Of a DNA stretch of 64,000 nucleotides, positions 49,268 through 57,540 are shown one piece after another (the first letter of the stretch is position 1; every line of letters starts with the position of its first letter). The stretch is from Fluviirhizobium alvei. Lineage in GTDB: Bacteria > Pseudomonadota > Alphaproteobacteria > Rhizobiales > Rhizobiaceae. A program made the translations under genes and the position numbers. Location of the stretch: contig NZ_JAUOZU010000001.1 of the NCBI RefSeq assembly GCF_030551875.1, forward strand, positions 1 to 64,000. The letters run 5' to 3'. The notes under the pieces are model-generated. The model saw only the letters and a list, made by a program, of their open reading frames with translations. It was not told where the DNA came from and made no database searches.

Positions 49268-49591
49268 TCAGAAGGGGAACTTCATGCCGGGCGGCAGAGG
49301 GATGCCGGCGGTCAGCGCGGACATCTTTTCCTGCGCCTGCGCTTCACCCTTGTCCTTGGCATCCTTGTGGGCGGCGACAATCAGGTCCTCGAGAATCTCG
49401 ACATCGTCTTCCTTGAACAGCGACGGATCGATCTTGATCGAGGTCATCTGGCCCTTGCCGTCGAGCACGACCGTCACCATGCCGCCACCCGACTTGCCTT
49501 CGATGCTCATCGCGGCAATCTCGGCCTGGACCTTCTCCATCTTGGCCTGCATTTCCTTGACTTTGCCCATCATTCCCATGATGTCTTTCAT
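49268..49591 (-). CDS. YbaB/EbfC nucleoid-associated protein
   Basis: 107 residues: the start [20 protein letters not shown], then VEAMSIEG-like and [20 protein letters not shown] segments match the DNA-binding YbaB family, a tweezer-like dimer. It lies 3 bases after dnaX on the same strand, the normal pairing. recR, usually next, is displaced to 46377. Confidence 0.95.
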   Translation of the reverse strand: MKDIMGMMGKVKEMQAKMEKVQAEIAAMSIEGKSGGGMVTVVLDGKGQMTSIKIDPSLFKEDDVEILEDLIVAAHKDAKDKGEAQAQEKMSALTAGIPLPPGMKFPF

Positions 49592-49594
49592 CGC

Positions 49595-51436
49595 TTACTC
49601 CTTGTCGGAATCGTCATCGAGCATATCGGGCTCGGTCGTTCCATCTTCATTGTCCAAATCATCAACAGTCGCGGTTATCCGCACGTCGGTAATCTTTGCG
49701 CCCGGATAGCGCGACAGGATGGCTGCCACGTCCGGATCGGCGCGAGCATCGGCCACGCGACCGTCGCGCTCCTTGGCTTCCTGCTCGACCAGCGTCAGGC
49801 CGCCGGGATCGCGGCTGAGGATCACCAGCCAGTTGATGCCGGTCCATTCCTTGAGGCGCGATGACATTTCGCCGACGAGCGAACGCGGCGCATCGGGTGA
49901 AAGCGTGATTTCCAGCTTGCCGGGCTCGAGCCGCACCGGCCGGACAAACTGACGGATCTGCGCCTTCAGCTTCATGTCACGGTTTTCGCCGGCAATATTG
50001 GCAATGTCGGCGAGGCTGCGAATGGCAACCTTCGGAGCCGGCTGCTCCTCGACCCGGCTTTCCGGTCGTTCAGCGGGCCGTGGCATACTATCGGGTACCG
50101 GTCGCAGCATCGCCGTCGGCCCGTTCGATGGGGCCGATTTGGTCTCGAACGTCCGCGAAGGCTGCATGACGGCCTGAGCCGTGCTGCCTCCACCCGCACC
50201 GCCGCCACCGGGCCGCGGCATCGGTGCGCCGCCGCCTTGCTCCATCATTTCGGTGAGCCGGCGTGCGGCATCCTCCGGCGAGGGCAGCGTGCTGGCATGC
50301 GCGAGCCGGATCAGAACCATTTCGGCAGCTCCGAACGGACGCGCGGCATTTTCTGTTTCGGGAATGCCCTTGAGCAGCATCTGCCAGATGCGCGAAAGCG
50401 TGGTGACCGCAACGGAATTGGCAAACTCGCTTCCCTTGATCCGCTCGATCTCGCTCAGCGAAGCATCGTCGGCCGATTCGGGAATGTATTTCAGTCGCGT
50501 CACGAGATGGGTGAAATCGGCCAGATCGGTGAGAACGACGACCGGATTGGCGCCGGCCTCATACTGGTTGGAGAATTCGCGCAAAGCTGCCTGGACATCG
50601 CCTTTGACGATTTCGCCGAACAGATCGACGATGCGGGCACGATCGGCAAGACCCAGCATGCCGCGCACCGTATCGGTCTCCACATGGCCGTTGCCATGGG
50701 CGATTGCCTGGTCGAGCAGCGAAAGACCGTCGCGGGCCGATCCTTCGGCGGCGCGCGCGATCAGCGCCAGCGCTTCCTTTTCCGCCTGTATGCCTTCTTT
50801 CCCGGCAATGGTTGTGAAGAGGCCGACGAGATCGGCGGCCGGAATGCGCCGCAGGTCGAAACGCTGGCAGCGCGACAGCACGGTGACGGGAACCTTGCGG
50901 ATTTCCGTCGTCGCGAAAATGAACTTCACATGTTCCGGCGGCTCTTCGAGCGTCTTCAGAAGCCCGTTGAAAGCCGCCGTCGAAAGCATGTGCACTTCGT
51001 CGATGATATAGACCTTGTAGCGCGCCGTTGCCGGCCGGTAGCGCACCTGCTCGATGATCTCGCGAATGTCGTCGATACCGGTATGCGAGGCGGCGTCCAT
51101 TTCGATGACGTCGACATGCCGGCCTTCCATTATGGCCTGGCAATGTTCGCCGGGTTCGCGCAGGTCGATTGTTGGCCGGTCGATCGTATCGGTCTTGTAA
51201 TTGAGTGCGCGGGCGAGAATGCGGGCCGTCGTGGTCTTGCCGACCCCGCGGACGCCGGTCAGCATGTAGGCCTGTGCGATACGCCCGGTCTCGAAGGCAT
51301 TGGTCAGCGTTCGGACCATCGGTTCCTGGCCGACCATGAGATCGGAGAAATCCTTCGGACGGTACTTGCGTGCCAGCACCCGGTAGGCGGGTTTTGTCAC
51401 CGAAGTCTGATCGCCTGTTTTGCTAATGTCTGTCAT
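49595..51436 (-). CDS. dnaX: DNA polymerase III subunits gamma and tau
   Basis: The clamp-loader ATPase. 613 residues: AAA+ domain with Walker A GVRGVGKT (61-68), DEVHMLS (Walker B) and SRCQRFDLRR (SRC sensor). The lid and collar follow, then a Pro/Gly-rich linker and a C-terminal tau-like domain. The four zinc-binding cysteines of the E. coli protein are reduced to one (GEHCQAIMEGRH). The start is ATG 51436, with ATG 51454 also possible. I saw no clear A-rich slippery site for a gamma form. Confidence 0.97.
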   Translation of the reverse strand: MTDISKTGDQTSVTKPAYRVLARKYRPKDFSDLMVGQEPMVRTLTNAFETGRIAQAYMLTGVRGVGKTTTARILARALNYKTDTIDRPTIDLREPGEHCQAIMEGRHVDVIEMDAASHTGIDDIREIIEQVRYRPATARYKVYIIDEVHMLSTAAFNGLLKTLEEPPEHVKFIFATTEIRKVPVTVLSRCQRFDLRRIPAADLVGLFTTIAGKEGIQAEKEALALIARAAEGSARDGLSLLDQAIAHGNGHVETDTVRGMLGLADRARIVDLFGEIVKGDVQAALREFSNQYEAGANPVVVLTDLADFTHLVTRLKYIPESADDASLSEIERIKGSEFANSVAVTTLSRIWQMLLKGIPETENAARPFGAAEMVLIRLAHASTLPSPEDAARRLTEMMEQGGGAPMPRPGGGGAGGGSTAQAVMQPSRTFETKSAPSNGPTAMLRPVPDSMPRPAERPESRVEEQPAPKVAIRSLADIANIAGENRDMKLKAQIRQFVRPVRLEPGKLEITLSPDAPRSLVGEMSSRLKEWTGINWLVILSRDPGGLTLVEQEAKERDGRVADARADPDVAAILSRYPGAKITDVRITATVDDLDNEDGTTEPDMLDDDSDKE

Positions 51437-51532
51437 GGTCCCGTCGCGCTTCATCGACTTCAAGACTAGCCGGATCGCTCGGAAAGGGAAACTCCTGACG
51501 CCGGGTTTCGTTGCCGTAAAGGCGAAGAGGGT

Positions 51533-51629
51533 GGGAGGCCGGCACGATGACCCGTACCGTAGCTCGTTGGGGCTGCTTCCTTCCGGACCTGACCCGGTTG
51601 GCGAGTGGCGCGTCCACCACCAGCCTCCC
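51533..51629 (-). ncRNA. ffs: Signal recognition particle 4.5S RNA
   Basis: The minus strand carries the universal SRP domain IV hairpin, with ggtcaggtccggaaggaag and agcagcc around the GGAAG loop (about 51567-51591), which binds Ffh. The ends gggaggc (51629) and gcctccc (51533) pair to close a rod of about 97 nt. It lies about 100 bases upstream of dnaX on the same strand, the usual place in alphaproteobacteria. Exact ends are estimated from the closing stem. Confidence 0.95.
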
Positions 51630-51721
51630 GAGCTCCATATCGTCAATATCAGTTGCGAATGCAAGACAAAGTTGGAAATATATCTCCCAACGAGATTATA
51701 AAAATATGACGGGAGAGTTTG

Positions 51722-52126
51722 GTGAACGATTTCAGGCTCGATGAGCGACTGATGAATGACACGTTGCCTGTGACGCGGCTCGGTGTCTGCGAATTGCGTC
51801 TGATGAACGACCGACGCTGGCCCTGGTTCATTCTTGTGCCGCAACGCCCAGACATCACGGAAGTGCACGAACTGACACCGCTCGACCAGACCATGCTGGT
51901 CTTCGAGACCGATCTGGTTGCAAAAGCACTGAAACAGGCAACCGGTGCGACCAAGATCAATATCGGCGCGCTCGGCAATATCGTTCGCCAGCTTCACGTC
52001 CATGTCATAGCGCGCTATGAAAGTGATCCGAACTGGCCCGGGCCGGTCTGGGGATTCGGCACCCGCGAACCCTATGACCCAGCAGAGGCCGAAAAAATGA
52101 AATCGATGTTGATGGACAGGATTTGA
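51722..52126 (+). CDS. HIT family protein
   Basis: 134 residues with the histidine triad QLHVHVIARYESDPNWPGPVWG, broken here: HVHVIARYESD then PNWPGPVWG, where the usual third His position is shifted as in the alphaproteobacterial subgroup. These are nucleotide hydrolases or transferases. GTG at 51722 with GGGAGA upstream is my preferred start. It overlaps the next gene (NudC) by one base (TGATG). Confidence 0.88.
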   Translation: MNDFRLDERLMNDTLPVTRLGVCELRLMNDRRWPWFILVPQRPDITEVHELTPLDQTMLVFETDLVAKALKQATGATKINIGALGNIVRQLHVHVIARYESDPNWPGPVWGFGTREPYDPAEAEKMKSMLMDRI

Positions 52127-53103
52127 TGGCGGCTCACACTCTTTTCGATGTTCTTTCGCCGCATCCCGAAGCCTCGAGCCTGGTGGCTTTTGCCGGCAAT
52201 CGCCTCGATCGCCAATCCGAACACCGGACGGATGATTGCGTCGAACTGGCGCTGAAGAATGAGAAGGTCCATTGTTTCGCCTTCGCGCGCGGCAAGCTGG
52301 TGATGAAGCATGAAGAGCAGGTGCTGGATCCGCTGTTTGCGCCCTATGAGTTGCGCGACCTTGATCCGGATTTCGACAATGCCATCCTGCTGGGCTACGA
52401 AGAAAACGGCGAGCCGCGCGTGGCCGTCCCGGTCGGTATCGATCCCGAGACGGCTTTCGATCATCTGAAATTTGCCGATGGGCGCACGCTGATGCGCGAG
52501 GCCCTGCTGTCCGATAGCCTTTTGGGTGAGTTTGCCCAGGCATCGGCGCTGATCTCCTGGAATCGTTCGGCGCGCTATTGCGGGCGCTGTGGCGGCGAAA
52601 CCCGGCTGGGCTCGGGTGGCTACAAGCGGACCTGCAACAATTGCGGCACCGAGCATTTCCCCCGCACGGATCCCGTCGTCATCATGCTGGCGGTCGATGT
52701 CGATGGCGATCGTTGCCTGCTCGGCCGTTCGCCGCATTTCCCCGAGGGCATGTATTCCTGTCTGGCCGGCTTCGTCGAGCCGGGTGAGACGATCGAAAAT
52801 GCCGTCCGTCGCGAAACGTTCGAAGAGGCCGGCATCGAGCTCGGAAGCGTCCGCTATCATGCCTCGCAGCCTTGGCCGATGCCCTTTTCGCTGATGATCG
52901 GATGTTATGGCCGGGCCGAGACGTTCGATATTGCGCGAGACACTGCCGAGCTTGAGGATTGCCGCTGGTTCACCCGCGACGAGGTGAAGGCCATGATTGC
53001 CGGCGAAAGCCCCGAAGACATTTTTGTACCTGTGAGCGGGGCGGTCGCCTATCGCCTGATCCAGGACTGGATCGATTGGCCAGAAGGTCGGGAGGAGCTT
53101 TGA
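52126..53103 (+). CDS. nudC: NAD+ diphosphatase NudC
   Basis: Hydrolyses NAD(H) to NMN(H) and AMP, and removes NAD caps from RNA in known homologues. 325 residues: an N-terminal domain, a four-Cys zinc ribbon (Cys152, Cys155, Cys170, Cys173) and a Nudix box G215x5E221x7REx2EExGI (GFVEPGETIENAVRRETFEE). The SQPWPMPFSLM segment is the NudC hallmark. ATG at 52126 overlaps the HIT stop. Confidence 0.95.
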   Translation: MAAHTLFDVLSPHPEASSLVAFAGNRLDRQSEHRTDDCVELALKNEKVHCFAFARGKLVMKHEEQVLDPLFAPYELRDLDPDFDNAILLGYEENGEPRVAVPVGIDPETAFDHLKFADGRTLMREALLSDSLLGEFAQASALISWNRSARYCGRCGGETRLGSGGYKRTCNNCGTEHFPRTDPVVIMLAVDVDGDRCLLGRSPHFPEGMYSCLAGFVEPGETIENAVRRETFEEAGIELGSVRYHASQPWPMPFSLMIGCYGRAETFDIARDTAELEDCRWFTRDEVKAMIAGESPEDIFVPVSGAVAYRLIQDWIDWPEGREEL

Positions 53104-53105
53104 GC

Positions 53106-53594
53106 ATGACGCAGACCCACGAAGAACGCATGGCCATCATGGCCAAGCAGGAAACGATTGCCTCTTTCCCAAACTTCAATGAAGAGGCGGCCTTTGATCT
53201 GGGCTCGGCGATCTATGCGATCGCGCGTGGCCGAAGGGCGCCGGTGGTCATCGGCATCCGTACGCCGGACCGGACCCTCTTTCATGCCGCAATGCCCGGA
53301 TCTTCGCCCGACAACGACCATTGGCTCCGCCGCAAGAGCAATATCGTGCTGCGCTTTCACCAATCATCGCTGATGTTCGGCGAAACGCTTGCGGCGAAGG
53401 GACGGCAGGTGGGGCCCGAACTGGGTCTCGATCCGCTGGACTATGCCGCTCATGGCGGCAGTTTTCCGATCCGGGTCAAGAAGACCGGTGTCATCGGCGC
53501 TGTGACGGTGTCGGGCCTGCCGTCGATCGAGGACCATCGCATGGTCATCGAGGCGCTGTCGCTCTACCTGAAGGTGGATCTGCCGAAAATCTGA
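53106..53594 (+). CDS. UPF0303 / HbpS-like (GlcG) family protein
   Basis: 162 residues. Segments AAFDLGSAIYAIARGRRAPVVI, broken here by residue 26-47, PDNDHWLRRKSNIVLRF and AAHGGSFPIRV match the UPF0303 family, which shares a fold with haem-degrading HbpS and GlcG proteins. A small-ligand or redox role is inferred, not shown. It starts two bases after nudC with AGGAG upstream, forming a HIT-nudC-UPF0303 operon. Confidence 0.85.
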   Translation: MTQTHEERMAIMAKQETIASFPNFNEEAAFDLGSAIYAIARGRRAPVVIGIRTPDRTLFHAAMPGSSPDNDHWLRRKSNIVLRFHQSSLMFGETLAAKGRQVGPELGLDPLDYAAHGGSFPIRVKKTGVIGAVTVSGLPSIEDHRMVIEALSLYLKVDLPKI

Positions 53595-53598
53595 CGAT

Positions 53599-53625
53599 TG
53601 CCGGCGGCGGAGCCGCCAGCAATAT
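53599..53625. terminator. Hairpin between convergent UPF0303 and aldehyde dehydrogenase genes
   Basis: ttgccggcgg and ccgccagcaa form a near-perfect stem around a short loop between the two stop codons. No clear T tract follows, so its strength as a terminator is uncertain. Confidence 0.45.
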
Positions 53626-53631
53626 CTCGCA

Positions 53632-55074
53632 TCAGGCCGAGAAATCGTAACCAGAGATGCCCTTGGATTCGAGGAATTCCTCGATACCCCAGACGCCGCC
53701 TTCGCGGGCACGGCCGGACTGCTTGACGCCACCAAAGAACGAACCGGCGCCGCGCGGCTTGCCGTTCATTTCCACCATGCCGGATTTCAGCTTGAGGCCG
53801 ACGCGGTTGGCGCGGGCGGGGTCGGACGACTGGACATAGTTCGTCAGGCCATAGGGCGTGTCATTGGCGATCTGGATGGCTTCCTCTTCGTTTTCAAAGG
53901 GGATCATCACCATCACCGGTCCAAAGATTTCCTCGCGCTCGATCGTCATGCCAGGCTTCACATCGGCGAAGATGGTCGGCTTGACGTAGTAACCGCGATT
54001 GTAGGCTTCCGGCAGACCGGGACCGCCGCAGACGAGGCGCGCGCCCTCATCGATTCCCTTCTGGATGTAGCCCTGGATCTGGTCCCACTGGCGCTTGTTG
54101 ACCACCGGGCCGATATGGGAACCATGCTCGTGCGCCGGGCCGACCTTGATCGATTCAGCAACCGCAACGGCCTTGGCCACGGCTTCGTCATAGATGCTCT
54201 TTTCGACCAGCATGCGCGAGGGCGCGTTGCAGGACTGGCCGGAATTTTCCATCATGCGGCGGACGCTGCGTTCGATGGCCTTGTCGTCGGCATCGGCAAA
54301 GACGAGGTTCGCACCCTTGCCGCCGAGTTCGAGCATCACGCGCTTGAGCGATTCCGCTGCCGCCTTGGAGATGGCGCGGCCGGCGCGAGTCGAACCGGTG
54401 AACGAAATCATTTCGACATCCGGATGGGTCGAAAGCTGGGAGCCAACGCCCATGCCATCGCCGTTGACGAGATTGAACACGCCTGCCGGAACACCGGCAT
54501 CATGGCAGAACTCGGCAAACAGCATCGCGTTCAGCGGCGCTTCTTCAGACGGCTTCAGCACGCAGGTGCAGCCGGCGAGCATGGCAGGGATTGCCTTGAG
54601 CGCGATCTGGTTGACGGGCCAGTTCCACGGCGTGATGAGACCGACGACACCGATCGGCTCCTGGGCGACGGCGGCCATCGGCGCATGCGCTCCGAGCGGA
54701 CGGATCCACTGGATTTCCTCGAAGGCCTTGAGGAAGTTGTTGGTGTGCCAGGGTAGGCAGGTCGCCTGGTCCGACAGGGCGAAATCGATCGGTGCACCCA
54801 TTTCCATCGAAATGGCTTCGCCGAATTCCTGCAGGCGCTTTTCATACTGCTCGAGAATGCGGGCAACGATGCGGGCACGCTCGGCCGGCGGCGTCGCGGC
54901 CCAGGCAGGGAAGGCGGCCTTGGCAGCGGCAACAGCCTTGTCGGTATCGGTCTGGTCACCGAGCGAAATGATGGCGCACGGTTCTTCCGTGGTCGGGTTG
55001 ATCACCTGGCAGTCGCGCGGGGCGGTCGGAGCCACCCAGGCGCCGTTGATATAGAAATCGCGTTTGATCAGCAT
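53632..55074 (-). CDS. Aldehyde dehydrogenase family protein
   Basis: NAD(P)-dependent oxidation of aldehydes to acids. 480 residues: PWNWPVNQIALKAIPAMLAG, broken here into PWNWPV and ALKAIPAML, FTGSTRAGRAI (cofactor loop), ELGGKGANLVF with the general-base Glu, and ENSGQSC with the nucleophile Cys. It is probably a cytosolic tetramer. The substrate is unclear; the closest type is the DhaS-like ALDH group. The ATG at 55074 follows AGGACATTCC. No partner genes. Confidence 0.93.
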   Translation of the reverse strand: MLIKRDFYINGAWVAPTAPRDCQVINPTTEEPCAIISLGDQTDTDKAVAAAKAAFPAWAATPPAERARIVARILEQYEKRLQEFGEAISMEMGAPIDFALSDQATCLPWHTNNFLKAFEEIQWIRPLGAHAPMAAVAQEPIGVVGLITPWNWPVNQIALKAIPAMLAGCTCVLKPSEEAPLNAMLFAEFCHDAGVPAGVFNLVNGDGMGVGSQLSTHPDVEMISFTGSTRAGRAISKAAAESLKRVMLELGGKGANLVFADADDKAIERSVRRMMENSGQSCNAPSRMLVEKSIYDEAVAKAVAVAESIKVGPAHEHGSHIGPVVNKRQWDQIQGYIQKGIDEGARLVCGGPGLPEAYNRGYYVKPTIFADVKPGMTIEREEIFGPVMVMIPFENEEEAIQIANDTPYGLTNYVQSSDPARANRVGLKLKSGMVEMNGKPRGAGSFFGGVKQSGRAREGGVWGIEEFLESKGISGYDFSA

Positions 55075-55430
55075 GGAATGTCCTGCGGGCACCAACTGTG
55101 CCGAAATGAAGGTTCATACTCCCGCCCGGCCGCACATCGGGGCCGAACAGTCCGGATTTTGCCAGAAAGAGGCACGCTGTGACGGCTTATCCGAACCGAA
55201 ACCGTGCCGCAATTCGAATAGAAGGGAGACGCAATCCAGTAGCGCTCGCCGGCGGCGCTACGATGACCGTTTTTAAACGAAGGTCAAGATGGCGATGCTC
55301 ACGCTTGCGTGACGTCGATCGGGGTGAGTTTTGCGTTTTGGTGAATACGACGATGCGGCCTGAACCGCTTCCGCGGTAAGTCGTCAAGGCACCGGCCTGA
55401 CAATCGTAACGTCTTGTTATAAAAGGGAAA
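55075..55430. other. Intergenic region between aldehyde dehydrogenase and tRNA-Leu
   Basis: 356 bp without a supported gene. It contains the hairpin gtagcgc...gcgctac (about 55237-55259, inner cgccggcg) and a perfect palindrome tcacgc-tt-gcgtga (55299-55312). Either could be a control site for the aldehyde dehydrogenase. The start near the dehydrogenase holds its Shine-Dalgarno. Confidence 0.45.
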
Positions 55431-55515
55431 TGGTGCCCAGAAGAGGACTCGAACCTCCACGCCTCGCGGCACAGGTACCTGAAACCTGCGCGTCTACCAA
55501 TTCCGCCATCTGGGC
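55431..55515 (-). tRNA. tRNA-Leu (CAG)
   Basis: An 85-nt class II tRNA with encoded CCA (55431-55433), a long variable arm, acceptor GCCCAGA/TCTGGGC, and T loop GTTCGAGTCC. The anticodon stem CAGGT/ACCTG encloses loop TTCAGGT, giving anticodon CAG (leucine). Confidence 0.95.
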
Positions 55516-55940
55516 AGCGAGGGAGCGTTTACGAAACCACCCTTCGCCTGTCAACTGCTTTGTTGCAAAACTGTTGTCGATTTTTTGGAGAAAGCGGACG
55601 GTCTTCGAGAAAATTTATGAAAAACATAAGGATAGGCTGATGGCGGTGTCATCCGATCCTGTAAAAAACGCTTCAAGACGGGGAACAATCTTGCCATTCG
55701 GGCATTGAATGATTCGTCCGGTCATGAATGATCGGCAAAAGAATTTGAAAACCAGATTGTCAACGCCGCCGCAAATTGGGCATGATATGCGCCTAGGAAG
55801 CGCAAACCACATCTCGGACTTGGCTAAAAACATATATTTGCGGGTTCTGATGTGCTATGAAGAATAAAAACGAAAGAAGAAACGTTCAACGCAAGGGACA
55901 GAAAAGAGCGAAAGCTCTTGAACCAAGAGAGGATAAAGAA
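55516..55940. other. Intergenic region between tRNA-Leu and the BA14K gene
   Basis: 425 bp, more AT-rich than its surroundings, with no supported gene. Left part: the tRNA-Leu promoter. Middle: two copies of tgaatgat (about 55706 and 55724). A minus-strand frame at 55615-55833 contains a CPICGG motif but no ribosome-binding site, so I do not call it. Right part: probable promoter and leader of the BA14K gene. Confidence 0.4.
55526..55554 (-). promoter_or_regulatory. Promoter of tRNA-Leu
   Basis: On the minus strand TTGACA (55554-55549), 17 bases, TAAACG (55531-55526), ending 10 bases before the mature tRNA 5' end. The -35 box and spacing are ideal. Confidence 0.65.
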
Positions 55941-56336
55941 ATGTCAAAATTTCGTAATTTCGCAATGTCCGCCGCCTTGGCATTTGCGACGATCGCTCCG
56001 GTAACGGTTGCTGAAGCTGCTCCTTTTGCTCCCGTGCCGCTGAAGATCGAGAAGAAGACTGACGTGACCGATGTGCGCGTGGTCTGCAATCGCTGGGGTT
56101 GCCGTCGGACTTATTGGGGCCCGCGTGTCGTCGTTCGGCCGCGTGTCGTTTATCGTCCGCGCGTCTGGGTCGCTCCGCGTGTCGTCATCCGTCCGGCGCC
56201 GCGCTATGTGGTCCGCCAGGGCATGAGCCGCCACGTTCGCTGGTGCCTCAACCGCTATGCGTCCTACAACCCGGGAACCGATACGTTCCTGTCCTATGAC
56301 GGTTACTACAAGCGTTGCAATTCGCCGTTCCGTTGA
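55941..56336 (+). CDS. BA14K family secreted protein
   Basis: 131 residues: signal peptide (about 1-26, AMSAALAFATIAPVTVAEAA), a Val/Arg/Pro repeat region (residues about 60-95, RVVVRPRVVYRPRVWVAPRV), and the C-terminal BA14K motif VRWCLNRYASYNPGTDTF, then YDGYYKRCN. The Brucella homologue is an immunoreactive 14-kDa lectin-like envelope protein. The ATG at 55941 follows GAGGATAAAGA; an upstream in-frame ATG at 55857 would hide the signal peptide. Confidence 0.93.
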   Translation: MSKFRNFAMSAALAFATIAPVTVAEAAPFAPVPLKIEKKTDVTDVRVVCNRWGCRRTYWGPRVVVRPRVVYRPRVWVAPRVVIRPAPRYVVRQGMSRHVRWCLNRYASYNPGTDTFLSYDGYYKRCNSPFR

Positions 56337-56357
56337 TCGGTTGACGGTTTGAATACC

Positions 56358-56389
56358 AAAAGGCCGGGTGCGTTGCATCCGGCCTTTTT
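56358..56389 (+). terminator. Intrinsic terminator of the BA14K gene
   Basis: The stem aaaggccgg (56359-56367) with ccggccttt (56379-56387), extended by inner pairs, is followed by T to 56389. Strong rho-independent form. Confidence 0.92.
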
Positions 56390-56414
56390 CGTTCGGTCTT
56401 TGAGTTCATGAAGA

Positions 56415-56714
56415 TCAGGCGTTCCGGTCGAGATGGCCAAGGTCGCGGTCGGGCTCGATCACATCGCGCAGGCGCTGCTTGAGGTCCTTGGGGCCGGGAA
56501 AGCCGCCATCGCGCTTGCGCTCCCAGATCGACTGGCCGTTGACGCTGATTTCGAAATGGCCGCCGGTCCCGGGCACGAGCGCGACTTCGCCGAGACTGTC
56601 TCCGAATGTCTGCAAAAGTTCCTGCGCCATCCATGCTGCCCGCAGCAGCCAGTTGCACTGGGTGCAATAGACAATGACGATTCGGGGCTTGGCGGGATCA
56701 GGCAATGTGTTCAT
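56415..56714 (-). CDS. SelT/SelW/SelH (Rdx) family protein, Cys form
   Basis: 99 residues with a thioredoxin-like fold and redox motif Cys17-TQ-Cys20 in VIVYCTQCNW. The segment GTGGHFEISVNG and WERKRDGGFPGPKDLKQRL, split here at residue 70, match the bacterial Rdx family. Selenocysteine is replaced by Cys. A thiol-redox role is inferred. It stands alone. Confidence 0.9.
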   Translation of the reverse strand: MNTLPDPAKPRIVIVYCTQCNWLLRAAWMAQELLQTFGDSLGEVALVPGTGGHFEISVNGQSIWERKRDGGFPGPKDLKQRLRDVIEPDRDLGHLDRNA

Positions 56715-56835
56715 GCGACAGGTGATAGCACCGCGATTTTCTCAAGAAAAGCCGCCTTGCAATTGCCGCTACTGATCGCGACATAGGGCCTGTCTGTCCA
56801 TTCGAACATCCCGATCAAAAAGGAGCACGGCAAGG

Positions 56836-57531
56836 ATGATCTTTACAGCGGCTTTGCGGGCATTTGCCGATGTCTTTTCGCCGGCCATCCGTCGGGTTTT
56901 CTGGAAAGTGCTCGGCCTGACCATCCTGGCGCTGGTCGCTCTCTGGCTTCTCGTCCGCGAGATGTTTGTCACCTGGTTCGGGCCCGTGATCGAAACCTAT
57001 CTGACCGGGCTACCGGAATGGGCCGGCTGGCTGACGGTGGTGGCCGGGTTCGTCGCCGCGTTCGGGCTGGCGGCAGCCGTTGCGATGCTGATTGCGCCGG
57101 TTAGCGCCATCATGGCAGGTCTCTTTCTCGATGATGCGGCCGAGATCATCGAACAGCGCGATTATGCCCAGGATGCGCCTGGCAAGGCGTTGCCGCTGTC
57201 CCAGTCGCTTTTGTCGAGTCTGCGCTTCTTCCTGATCGTGGTCGCCGCGAACCTGGTTGCGCTTCTGCTGCTGCTCGTGCCGGGCGTCAACCTCATCATC
57301 TTCTTTCTGGTCAACGGCTATCTACTCGGGCGGGAATATTTCGAATTTGCCGCCAGTCGCATTCTGGGTGCGGATCAGGCGCGGGCCTTTCGCGCCGCCA
57401 ATGCCGGAACAGTGTTGGTGGCAGGCTTCGTGGTGGCGCTCTTTCTGTTCATCCCGATCCTCAATCTGCTGACGCCGCTCTTTGCCGCCATTCTCATGGT
57501 GCATCTCAACAAGGCGCTGGCAAAACGGTGA
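56836..57531 (+). CDS. EI24/CysZ-like membrane protein
   Basis: 231 residues with about four to six membrane helices, including long hydrophobic spans at 25-43, 66-92, 137-167 and 195-222. The pattern NLIIFFLVNGYLLGREYFE is the hallmark of CysZ/EI24 proteins. E. coli CysZ supports sulfate uptake; others have no known role, and no sulfate genes are near. AGGAGCACGGCAAGG precedes the ATG. Confidence 0.85.
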   Translation: MIFTAALRAFADVFSPAIRRVFWKVLGLTILALVALWLLVREMFVTWFGPVIETYLTGLPEWAGWLTVVAGFVAAFGLAAAVAMLIAPVSAIMAGLFLDDAAEIIEQRDYAQDAPGKALPLSQSLLSSLRFFLIVVAANLVALLLLLVPGVNLIIFFLVNGYLLGREYFEFAASRILGADQARAFRAANAGTVLVAGFVVALFLFIPILNLLTPLFAAILMVHLNKALAKR

Positions 57532-57540
57532 GGCTCGTCG

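Noticed and set aside
49595-52543. A 982-codon reading of dnaX extended through the SRP RNA
   Set aside because: The extra 5' part crosses the 4.5S RNA and the start of the HIT gene and has no DnaX similarity. The family starts near 51436.
55615-55833. Minus-strand frame with a CPICGG motif
   Set aside because: One zinc-finger-like half-site in an AT-rich intergenic region, no ribosome-binding site and no second CxxC in the right place.
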